Source: Phycisphaerales bacterium (lineage in GTDB: Bacteria > Planctomycetota > Phycisphaerae > SM23-33). Taken from it: a stretch of DNA of 64,000 bases. The stretch spans positions 1 through 64,000 of the forward strand of contig JABGPZ010000048.1 in assembly GCA_018644725.1 (NCBI GenBank), written 5' to 3'. Every line of letters begins with the position of its first letter. The first letter of the stretch is position 1. Position numbers and translations under genes: made by a program. Positions 50,049 to 58,424 of the stretch are shown here, one piece after another. Below the pieces are notes generated by a model, which was given only the letters and a program-made list of their open reading frames with translations, had not been told where the DNA came from and did not search any database.

Positions 50049-52490
50049 TCAAAAAGCCTCATCGTCTTCGTCATCGTCGTCGCCAAAGTCAAAAAGCCCG
50101 TCAGGTACGTCCTCGTCATCGTCATCAAGGTCCAGAATGAAGGTACTTGTCCCGATGCTAACTTCGGGCAACGCTTTGCGAATTTGCTCGATCCCTTCTT
50201 CGCTGATATTGGATTTTCCCAGCTCCAGACGGCCCATCTTTTTGAACTGCAAGAGGGTCGCAATGCACGAGTCGTCCACGGCGGTTTTCGCAATGCCCAA
50301 ATACCGTATCTCTGCAGCGTCCTTGATGTGCTTCAGCCCGGCGGAAGTGATTGCCGTCTGCGACACATCTAAGCTTTCCAGCTTTCGCATTCCCGAAAGA
50401 TGCTTGAGCCCGGCATCCGTGATCGCCGTCTGCGACACATACAGGCTTTCCAGCTTTCGTATTCCCGAAAGAAGCTTGAGTCCGGCATCCGTGATTTTTG
50501 TTTTGCGCAAGCGCAGGGACTGCATGTTCGGAAACCCGCAAAGATGCGCCAGCCCCGCATCCGTAATCGGGGTCCGATCTAAGTCCAAGCGGGCCAGCGT
50601 TTTGATCGGCTTGAGAAGCGCCAAAGACGCATCGGTAATCTTGGTTTCAGACAAGTCCAGGCTCTTGAGTCGCGAAAGGCCCTTGAGGTAGACCAGCCCG
50701 GAGCCAGTGATGGCCGTCTCTCCTATGTCCAGGCTCTCGAGAGTCACCATCTCCTCGAGACATGCAAGCCCTTCATCTGTAACTTTCGTGTCCCAGAGCG
50801 ACAGTCTGGTCAAGCGGAGCGCCCTAAGGTGAAACAACACCGCATCGGTTACGGGGGTGCCGCTCAGATCCAACTCCTCCAGATGCGTCATCGTCCCTAA
50901 CGCTTGCAAGTCGTCCTCGCTGATTGTTGCTCCCATGAGGTCCAATGTTTTGAGATTGGTCATGCCTTGAAGATACTTGAGTCCCGTACCGGTAATTTCG
51001 ATATCCCCCAAACACAGTTCTCGCAAGCCCGTCATTCCCGCAATATGGCGAAGCCCTTCTTCGGTCACGCTGGTCCATGCCAGATCCAGCTCCCTCAAGT
51101 GTGTCAACTTTCGCAAATGTGCCAGCCCGGCATCGGTTACCGCCTCCCCGCCCGACCTGAACCCGACGATCCAATTAATCGCAAAGCTCTGCAATTGCGA
51201 AAACTCTGACAAGGCCTCCAGCGCAGTGTCCGAGGCGTCGATTTCATACGCAACCAATCTCCTCAGCTTCGTCAGCCCCTTGAGCTGCGCGATCCCTTTT
51301 AGCGTCACGAAGTCCCCCAACGACAAATCCTCAATGTTTTTCAATCCGGCAAGATGAACCAATCCCGCATCGGTGACCTTCGTCTCGCGCAGGTTCAATT
51401 GCTTGAGCGCTGTCCATTCCTTGATGTAAAACAGCCCCGCATCGGTCACGGCGGAGCCCCCCAGATCCAGTGCGGTTACATTTGTCAATTCCTTGAGGAG
51501 GGCCAGCGAGGCATCCGTATACAAAGCTTTGTCCAGCCGAAACGTTTCGAGTTTTGTAATGCTGGCAATGTGCGCCAACCCCGCCTCGGTAATTTTCGTT
51601 TTGGTGAGATCCAAATATTTGAGATGCGCCATCTCGCCAAGGTGAATCAGACCCGCATCGGTAATGGCCGTTTCCCCCACCCACAGCGACTCCAGCGTCT
51701 TACTCGATTTGAGGTGCGCCAGGCCCGCATCGGTGACTTTCGTCATGTTGAGATTCAGGGTTTTGAGATTTGCCATATCACGGAGAAGTGCGAGGCCCGC
51801 ATCCGTAATGGCCGTTTCTCTCAAGCCCAGATATTCCAATGTCTTGATCGACTTGAGGTGCGCCAGACCCGCATCCGAGACCCCTTTGATTGTACTCAAC
51901 GAAAGGCTCCTCAAGTTTGGAAGCGATTTGAGGTGCACCAGGCCTGCATCCGTGACCGTGCTATTGTCTGAAAGAATCAGCCCACAGATCTTACTACAAA
52001 GGGAAAGTTGCTTGAGGTCGGCATTGGACAGGGAGTGCTCGCTGCAATCCAGCTCGGCCTGGCCAGTCCAGGTCTTCGTAAATTCCACAATCTGCTTCAC
52101 CGTCAAATCGGGCAGGGTCAAAGTGGGACGTTTCAATTGCCCTATTTCCGCACCGATGCGCTTCCACGTCCAGCCTGGATCCAACGTCGTGATTGTTATA
52201 CGAAGTGATTCGTCCGCGGCAGGCGTCTCCCATCCGCCGCCAGGCGGGAGCGTTCGCATAACATGCTCCCCGTCGCCTATATATGTCACCTCGCACGAAA
52301 AGGGAATGTAAATCGCATCCTTGACGATGAAAGAATTCGGCTCTACTTCGGCCGGGGCATCTGCGGACAGTGCGGGCAGTTTCGAGGCGGGGGCCACCGA
52401 CTCCGCCGCCGGCTCCGCCGTCGCGAAAACGCCAGCCATCGCCGTCGCCAAAATCCCAAATCCTATCATCCACTGTCGCCGTTGTATCAT
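50049..52490 (-). CDS. Exported leucine-rich repeat protein with acidic C-terminal tail
   Basis: Many tandem ~24-residue units of the form ITDAGLAHLKxxxxLExLxLxxT; tail DLDDDDEDVPDGLFDFGDDDDEDDEAF. Confidence 0.92.
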   Translation of the reverse strand: MIQRRQWMIGFGILATAMAGVFATAEPAAESVAPASKLPALSADAPAEVEPNSFIVKDAIYIPFSCEVTYIGDGEHVMRTLPPGGGWETPAADESLRITITTLDPGWTWKRIGAEIGQLKRPTLTLPDLTVKQIVEFTKTWTGQAELDCSEHSLSNADLKQLSLCSKICGLILSDNSTVTDAGLVHLKSLPNLRSLSLSTIKGVSDAGLAHLKSIKTLEYLGLRETAITDAGLALLRDMANLKTLNLNMTKVTDAGLAHLKSSKTLESLWVGETAITDAGLIHLGEMAHLKYLDLTKTKITEAGLAHIASITKLETFRLDKALYTDASLALLKELTNVTALDLGGSAVTDAGLFYIKEWTALKQLNLRETKVTDAGLVHLAGLKNIEDLSLGDFVTLKGIAQLKGLTKLRRLVAYEIDASDTALEALSEFSQLQSFAINWIVGFRSGGEAVTDAGLAHLRKLTHLRELDLAWTSVTEEGLRHIAGMTGLRELCLGDIEITGTGLKYLQGMTNLKTLDLMGATISEDDLQALGTMTHLEELDLSGTPVTDAVLFHLRALRLTRLSLWDTKVTDEGLACLEEMVTLESLDIGETAITGSGLVYLKGLSRLKSLDLSETKITDASLALLKPIKTLARLDLDRTPITDAGLAHLCGFPNMQSLRLRKTKITDAGLKLLSGIRKLESLYVSQTAITDAGLKHLSGMRKLESLDVSQTAITSAGLKHIKDAAEIRYLGIAKTAVDDSCIATLLQFKKMGRLELGKSNISEEGIEQIRKALPEVSIGTSTFILDLDDDDEDVPDGLFDFGDDDDEDDEAF

Positions 52491-52664
52491 GATCGTCTCC
52501 CTGGGAAATGTCTCCACATGCAGAATTTCAGTATAGCCCGCCAGGCCTGCAGGGTCAATTTCTTTGCGCTGCGTCGCGGCAATTTTTGATTGAATGGTTT
52601 TTTTTGACAATGGGTTATGGTATATTTTTTAGATAGTGGCAAGCGGGAGCCAAGGAGACGAGTC

Positions 52665-53510
52665 ATGATCGAAATTCAATCGGACAAGTGTGGCGGCTGC
52701 GGCGACTGTGTCGATGTGTGCGTTAAGCGCAACATCAAAGTCGACGACGGCGTGGCGGCTGTGGTGTCGCCGGACGCGTGCATCGAATGCGGCCAATGTT
52801 ATGCTGTCTGTGCGGCCGATGCGATCCAGCTCGATTTCGCTGGCGCGACGGCCGTGGAAATCACCGAACCCACCCCCTCGCCCAAGGCCACGCAAATGCT
52901 CCTCGCGACCAAGCGCAGTGTCCGCATCTTTACAGATCAATCCGTCGACCGCGCCACGCTCGAAGACCTTCTTGACGCGGCCGCCCTCGCCCCGAGCGAC
53001 AAAAACACCCAACGCCGCGGATTCGTCATCGTTACCAATCGCGACACCATCCGCACCATCGACCGCGCCGTGTGCGCCTCGCTCGGAAAAGCCGCGAAGA
53101 TTCTCTCCTGGCCGGTCCGCAAACTCATCGGCCTGTCCAAGCCCGCCTTCGCGCGAGAGCTTACCGCCAACCGCCCGTCAATGGCCGCCATCGCAAACGC
53201 CTCCGCCAAGGGCCACTTCCCAATCTTCTACGACGCACCGTGCGTGATCTTCGGCTATGGCCCCAAGGGCAATCTCGTCGCCAAAGACACCGCCGACGCC
53301 GCCCAGCAATACCTCATGCTCGCCGCCCACGCGATGGGCCTCGGCAGCTGCATGATCGGCTATGCCACAACCCGCGCCAAGGCCGTCGAGCCGTTCCTCG
53401 ACCTGCCCGCTGGCCAACGCCTTTTGACGTGTACAATCCTCGGCCACCCAGCCGTCGACTACAAACGCGCCATCCCGCGCAAGCGACCCCCCACAACCTG
53501 GATCAACTAA
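52665..53510 (+). CDS. Nitroreductase with N-terminal 2x4Fe-4S ferredoxin domain
   Basis: CGGCGDCVDVC, CIECGQCYAVC, then nitroreductase fold (RSVRIFTDQSVDRATLEDLLDAAALAPS). Confidence 0.92.
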   Translation: MIEIQSDKCGGCGDCVDVCVKRNIKVDDGVAAVVSPDACIECGQCYAVCAADAIQLDFAGATAVEITEPTPSPKATQMLLATKRSVRIFTDQSVDRATLEDLLDAAALAPSDKNTQRRGFVIVTNRDTIRTIDRAVCASLGKAAKILSWPVRKLIGLSKPAFARELTANRPSMAAIANASAKGHFPIFYDAPCVIFGYGPKGNLVAKDTADAAQQYLMLAAHAMGLGSCMIGYATTRAKAVEPFLDLPAGQRLLTCTILGHPAVDYKRAIPRKRPPTTWIN

Positions 53511-53586
53511 CCCTTTGACGCGAACCGTGCAGCACGGATGGTTGCACACCGTGGTTCCGACTGATACCCCAACTAGGAGATTTTCA

Positions 53587-53919
53587 ATGATGAAACACAC
53601 CCGAACCCTGATCCTCGCCATGCTGCTCGCGATCGGCTCCAGCACCCTGCTGGCCAGCGCCGAAGCCCCCGCCAAAGCAGACGCCGGCAAAGAGGCCGCC
53701 GCCAAAGTGGCCCCCGCAGCCAAAATCACCGGGGAAGTCGCTGTCGTCAAGGCCGCGGGCGATGCCGACGCGTCCGCCCAGCCCGTCTATGTCCGGATGG
53801 GGAAATACTATCCGCTCATGATTCCGGCGCTGCTGGGAATCATCCTCGTACTGCTGCTCTATGTCCGCCAGCTCCAGAATGAACTCAAAGCCGCTGCGAA
53901 AGAAACGGCCACAGAGTAA
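53587..53919 (+). CDS. Small exported single-TM protein
   Basis: Signal peptide MMKHTRTLILAMLLAIGSS, Ala/Lys-rich linker, TM LMIPALLGIILVLLLYV. Confidence 0.55.
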   Translation: MMKHTRTLILAMLLAIGSSTLLASAEAPAKADAGKEAAAKVAPAAKITGEVAVVKAAGDADASAQPVYVRMGKYYPLMIPALLGIILVLLLYVRQLQNELKAAAKETATE

Positions 53920-54034
53920 CCTCCGCCAAACCAAAACGACCCTGCCGCCTCGCAGACTAACCCTCGAGGCCGTGGGGTCGTTGTCTGTCCACTAAATCGG
54001 GCGAGATCGTCACGATCCGCAACCAACCCCCATC

Positions 54035-54064
54035 AACACGCCCACATCCCAGGCGTGTTTTTTT
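54035..54064 (+). terminator. Intrinsic terminator
   Basis: AACACGCC-N9-GGCGTGTT followed by TTTTT. Confidence 0.75.
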
Positions 54065-54164
54065 GTGCGACCGCGCCACGAGACATTTCCAATTCCAGCC
54101 GCGAGTTTGTACAATGCAATCTCATCGGGCCGACACGGGCCCGCGAACATTCAAAGGAGTTCTC

Positions 54165-54866
54165 ATGCGAAATCTGATCTATCTGCTTCTTCTCGTCACG
54201 CTGTGCGCGGCTGTCCCGTCCTGCACCACCGTCGATGCCCCCGCGCTGCCGCTGACCGCCCACCCCGACGCAACCAATTGGGAACCGCTGTTCGGCGAAG
54301 AGCTCAAGGGTGCAAAATTTCCCACCGGCATATGGAGCATGACCGAGGGCGTACTCTCGGCCAACCAGGATCAAGTGATCTGGACCAAACAATCGTACGA
54401 CAACTATGTGCTGGACCTGGAATTCAAGACGGCCGAAGGAACCAACTCCGGCGTGATCGTCTATTGCAGTGACCGCGAACGATGGGTCCCCAACTCCGTG
54501 GAAATCCAAATCGCCGACGACTTCTCCCCCAAGTGGGCCAAGAGCGACAAGAGCTGGCAATGCGCGGCGATCTTTGGCCATCAGCCCGCGACGAAATCGC
54601 TCGTCAAGCGCCCGGGCCTGTGGAACCACTATACGATCTCCTGCGTTGACCACCTCATCACCGTCGTGCTCAACGGCCAGGTCGTCAACGTCTTCGACAT
54701 GCGCCGCTACACCTTGGCCGAGAAAAACCCCGATGGCACACACCCCCCACCCTGGCTGAAAACCCCCAAAGCGGAACTCGAAACCAAGGGCTACATCGGC
54801 CTGCAAGGCAAACACGGCAAAAGCCCGGTCTACTTCCGCAACCTCTCCATCTACGAGCTGAAATAG
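54165..54866 (+). CDS. DUF1080 (3-keto-disaccharide hydrolase-like) domain lipoprotein
   Basis: LCAAVPSC lipobox; NYVLDLEFKTAEGTNSGVIVYC...LQGKHGKSPVYFRNLSIYEL. Confidence 0.88.
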   Translation: MRNLIYLLLLVTLCAAVPSCTTVDAPALPLTAHPDATNWEPLFGEELKGAKFPTGIWSMTEGVLSANQDQVIWTKQSYDNYVLDLEFKTAEGTNSGVIVYCSDRERWVPNSVEIQIADDFSPKWAKSDKSWQCAAIFGHQPATKSLVKRPGLWNHYTISCVDHLITVVLNGQVVNVFDMRRYTLAEKNPDGTHPPPWLKTPKAELETKGYIGLQGKHGKSPVYFRNLSIYELK

Positions 54867-55063
54867 GCCGTCGCGCAATCCCAAGCATCAAACCGAGGTC
54901 AAGCCTATATGTTGTATAGCTTGACCTTTCTTATACCACCCCTTGTATACCCTAATTGTTAAAAGGTCTCCAGTTTTGATGTATTGAGGGTGTTGGCTAA
55001 AAAAGATTTGCACTGTAACTCTTTTTGCAGAAAGCGGTTAGGTTCACTTTCTAAAAGTATCCC

Positions 55064-55091
55064 TTGACAACGCGCTTTTGTGTGGTACACT
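55064..55091 (+). promoter_or_regulatory. Sigma-70 promoter for folC
   Basis: TTGACA-N16-TACACT. Confidence 0.6.
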
Positions 55092-55181
55092 TCGCGCGAA
55101 CTTCGGGACTAGTCCGAGGGCAAAAAGGGCAACAAAATCAAGCGATTACGCCGCCGCGCGCGGCATCACAATAGAAAGGGC

Positions 55182-56591
55182 ATGATGGTTTCGAACCAAT
55201 CTTTAAAGGGCAAGCCCCGCTGTGCATCCACTATTCGCAGCTACGATTCGGCGCTCAAATATTTGTACTCGCAAACCGACTACGAGCAGATGCTCCGCGT
55301 TCGGTACAACCGCGACACCTTCAGCCTCGACCGCATGCGCTCATTGCTTAAGGCGATGGGAAATCCGCACAACTCGCTCAAGGCGATTCACATTGCGGGC
55401 ACCAAGGGCAAAGGCTCGACGGCGATGATGCTGTCTTCGATGCTCCGTGGCAACGGCTACCGCATCGGCCTGTATACCTCGCCGCACATCAACGACATTC
55501 GCGAACGCATCAGCATCAACGGGGAGATGATCCCGCGCAAAGAGCTGATGCGGCGAATCGCCGGCCTTGCGCCGATCATCGAGAAAATGTCGCCCAACAA
55601 GCCGACCTTCTTCGAGATTTTCACGGCGATTTCCTTCGCATACTTTGCTGAAAACGACATTGACATCGCGATCATCGAAACGGGTCTCGGCGGACGCCTG
55701 GACAGCACGAACGTGATCAAGCCGATTCTCTGTGGGTTGACGAGCATTTCGATGGACCACATGCACCAGCTCGGCACGACGCTCGAAGAGATCACGGCCG
55801 AGAAGGCGGGCATCATCAAGCCCGGCATCCCCGCGATCAGCGTCGAACAACTTCCCGAAGCCGATGCCGTTCTGCGTGCCGCCGCCAAAAAGGCCAAGGC
55901 CCCGCTGTCGGTCACGGGCGTAGACATCCCCTTCAGCTTCCGCATCGAGTCCCAGCGCGGCCGACGCGGCTGCCTCACGCGCCTGTGCTTCAACACCGAA
56001 CGCAGCCGCTTCGAACACCTCATCGTGCCCCACCTCGGCGAGCACCAGGCGATCAACTGTGGCCTGGCGCTGGCGATGATGGACCACCTCAAAACCACCG
56101 GCATGGAAATCGACGACGCCAAGGCGCTCGAAGGTCTCTTCCGGTTGAAAATGCCCGGCCGGATGGAGTTCGTCTCCGAGGCCCCGCGCATTCTCCTCGA
56201 CGGGGCCCACAACGGCGCGTCGCTCTCCTCGCTGCACCGGTCCATCGGCCAGCAGGTGCCCTATGACTCGCTGATTCTCGTCTTTGGCTGCAACACCGAC
56301 AAGGACATCCAGGGAATGATGAAGCAGATCGCCACCGGCGCGGACAAGGTGATCTTCACCCGCGCGTCGACCTCCAAGCGCGCCTGCGACCCCAAGGAAC
56401 TCGCCGAGCTGTATACCGAGTTGTCCGATGGCCGCATCGCCCAGGTCGCCGACACGCTCGCTGAAGCCGTCGACATCGCCAAGGGCGCCGCACACGGCGA
56501 AGACCTCATCGTCGTCACCGGCTCGTTCTACCTCGTCGGCGAAGCCAAGGCCCTCGTCACCGGAAAACGCGCACCGGCCATGGCCTGGTAA
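55182..56591 (+). CDS. folC: Folylpolyglutamate synthase/dihydrofolate synthase
   Basis: HIAGTKGKGSTAMMLSSML, LYTSPHINDIRERI, ILLDGAHNGASL. Confidence 0.97.
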   Translation: MMVSNQSLKGKPRCASTIRSYDSALKYLYSQTDYEQMLRVRYNRDTFSLDRMRSLLKAMGNPHNSLKAIHIAGTKGKGSTAMMLSSMLRGNGYRIGLYTSPHINDIRERISINGEMIPRKELMRRIAGLAPIIEKMSPNKPTFFEIFTAISFAYFAENDIDIAIIETGLGGRLDSTNVIKPILCGLTSISMDHMHQLGTTLEEITAEKAGIIKPGIPAISVEQLPEADAVLRAAAKKAKAPLSVTGVDIPFSFRIESQRGRRGCLTRLCFNTERSRFEHLIVPHLGEHQAINCGLALAMMDHLKTTGMEIDDAKALEGLFRLKMPGRMEFVSEAPRILLDGAHNGASLSSLHRSIGQQVPYDSLILVFGCNTDKDIQGMMKQIATGADKVIFTRASTSKRACDPKELAELYTELSDGRIAQVADTLAEAVDIAKGAAHGEDLIVVTGSFYLVGEAKALVTGKRAPAMAW

Positions 56592-56678
56592 ACACGCCAC
56601 ACAAGGGGTGCCGTGGAATGTGGAGCGTACTCGCGACACAGCCACGTAGACACCACCGCCCCTGACAATCCAACCACA

Positions 56679-56711
56679 AAAAAACGCTCGAGCATCTGCC
56701 CGAGCGTTTTT
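56679..56711 (+). terminator. Intrinsic terminator between folC and dinD (bidirectional appearance)
   Basis: AAAAAACGCTCG-AGCATCTGCC-CGAGCGTTTTT. Confidence 0.8.
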
Positions 56712-56742
56712 CTTTTGTCTATTCGTAGGGGCGCTGAAAAAT

Positions 56743-57624
56743 TCACTCTCCACGGTTTTCAAGCTCTTTCTTTTTTTGCCGCTCCAAGACTTTAATGCTT
56801 TCCGCCACAGGCAATTCTTCGGGCATGGTTCCACCGATATCTTCAATTGTCTCGCGAACTTTTTTTCCAACCTCATAATGCGCCTTATTAGCATTCTGCT
56901 TCCCCTGAATTTTTTCGCGGCGAAGCTTTTCTTCTGCCTGTGTTGCTCGAAATAAGTTTGCTGCCAACTCTGTACTACCCATATGATCTAAAATTTTCTG
57001 ACTCCTTTTTAGGCCCTTTCTCCTATGAATCCCTTTGGCATCAAGCCCCCCGTAGAGCCCTTTGTAACCGTGGTTTTGAAAAATGGCGTAATCAAGATTT
57101 GTTTTAACCCCAGCCCCTTTGGCGGCTTCGACCAACTGGCTATTATGTTTTTTTACTTCGTCACGAAGAAGGATCCGCTTCTCTCCCTCTTGTAATTCAA
57201 CAAAATCTTTCCCCTCGTCACTCAATTCTTGCCGTCGTGTTTGGACAGCAAAATACGTTTGCGCTTCCGCCACAATCGGTTTGGCCGGATCTGCATTTTG
57301 AACCACCAAATAGCAGGCATACCGAGACAATGCGATAGAATCCATTTCACGCGATGCCCCAGATCCAATTTGAACGCTTTCAGAAAAAACTTCAAAATGT
57401 TCGGCGGGGTCATGGCCCGAATTCTTACAAGCGGTTTTCGCCTTATCTATAACCGGCAAAAAATTTCTATATTCAGCATAACCAAGAAGTTTTCCAAATA
57501 GCCGTGCTGCCCAAAACTCCACCCCCTCCTCCGATGTATAGCGAATAAGACTGAATACGCTTTTCTCGTCACGTTCGATGTTATTTTCCATGGCTAATCC
57601 TATTCTTTTCAAAATGTTCTTCAT
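56743..57624 (-). CDS. dinD: DNA damage-inducible protein D-like (Bro-N domain)
   Basis: FWAARLFGKLLGYAEYRNFLPVIDKAKTACKNSG, SRYACYLVVQNADPAKPIVAEAQTYFAVQTRRQEL, LGLDAKGIHRRKGLK-type segment. ATG at 57591 also possible. Confidence 0.9.
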   Translation of the reverse strand: MKNILKRIGLAMENNIERDEKSVFSLIRYTSEEGVEFWAARLFGKLLGYAEYRNFLPVIDKAKTACKNSGHDPAEHFEVFSESVQIGSGASREMDSIALSRYACYLVVQNADPAKPIVAEAQTYFAVQTRRQELSDEGKDFVELQEGEKRILLRDEVKKHNSQLVEAAKGAGVKTNLDYAIFQNHGYKGLYGGLDAKGIHRRKGLKRSQKILDHMGSTELAANLFRATQAEEKLRREKIQGKQNANKAHYEVGKKVRETIEDIGGTMPEELPVAESIKVLERQKKKELENRGE

Positions 57625-57749
57625 TTGACCATCTCGTGCATCTCCACGAGATGGTTTACTTTGTATTAGTTAATTTCATTCTACCATTACTCTCCACAAA
57701 CGCAAGTTTTATTTTTGTTCGGGCCCCCGTTTTTGCGGTAGCCAAAAAA

Positions 57750-57775
57750 GGGCACCCACAAGGGGTGCCCCTACA
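57750..57775 (-). repeat. TGTAGGGG-hairpin element, copy 3; also a terminator for queF
   Basis: Minus strand TGTAGGGGCACCCCTTGTGGGTGCCC followed by TTTTTT. Confidence 0.75.
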
Positions 57776-57804
57776 AAAGCGCTTCATTCGCGCCCTGTGT
57801 TTTT

Positions 57805-58182
57805 TTAGTGGTCGCAGCCGTCGTCTTCGATCATGTCGTCGCGGACGTGGGACGCGGAAATTTCCGAGTACATGCCGCCGCGCGGGGTGAACTTGCCCGT
57901 GATCTCGAGCCACTTGGGGTTCAGCGCCGCGACAAAGTCGTCGATGAAGCGGTTGATGAGGTCTTCGTAGAACGCGCCCTCGTTGCGGTAGCTCTGATAG
58001 TAAAATTTCAGGCTTTTGAGCTCGACGCACAGATCGCCGGCGACATATTCCATCGTAATCGTGCCGAAATCGGGATGGCCGGTGACGGGGCAGACGCTGG
58101 TGAACTCCGGCTGCACGTGCTTGATGACATATTCGCGATTCGGGTGGGGATTGGGGAACGTTTCGAGTTTGGGGGTGTCCAT
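57805..58182 (-). CDS. queF: NADPH-dependent 7-cyano-7-deazaguanine reductase QueF (short form)
   Basis: EFTSVCPVTGHPDFGTITMEY, CVELKSLKFYYQSYRNEGAFYEDL. Confidence 0.95.
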   Translation of the reverse strand: MDTPKLETFPNPHPNREYVIKHVQPEFTSVCPVTGHPDFGTITMEYVAGDLCVELKSLKFYYQSYRNEGAFYEDLINRFIDDFVAALNPKWLEITGKFTPRGGMYSEISASHVRDDMIEDDGCDH

Positions 58183-58355
58183 ATTGAGATCCTTAAGAAG
58201 GGTAGAGTGTCGGTTGGTCGCGGCCTCGCTGGCCTGGTTCCCCATTATCCACGCTTTTGTGGCACTGTCAAGTTGAGAGTTCTCCAGCCTTCGCTCGCTC
58301 CACATTTCTTTCGCGCTCACAAGGGGTTTGAGCAATTTTCACGCGGCCACTTCGT

Positions 58356-58384
58356 TTGACAGAAGGCCCGGCGGCCTGTATAAC
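58356..58384 (+). promoter_or_regulatory. Sigma-70 promoter for the sulfatase at 58425
   Basis: TTGACA-N17-TATAAC. Confidence 0.7.
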
Positions 58385-58424
58385 AAATGCTCGGCTTTCC
58401 CGTTCCTCATTCCGGAGAATTGAT

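Noticed and set aside
50049-52490. DNA tandem periodicity considered as a possible CRISPR-like array
   Set aside because: Periodicity is ~72 nt, in frame, and encodes degenerate LRR units with no spacer structure.
55341-56894. 517-residue minus-strand ORF antisense to folC
   Set aside because: Shadow ORF without motifs; folC is unambiguous on the plus strand.
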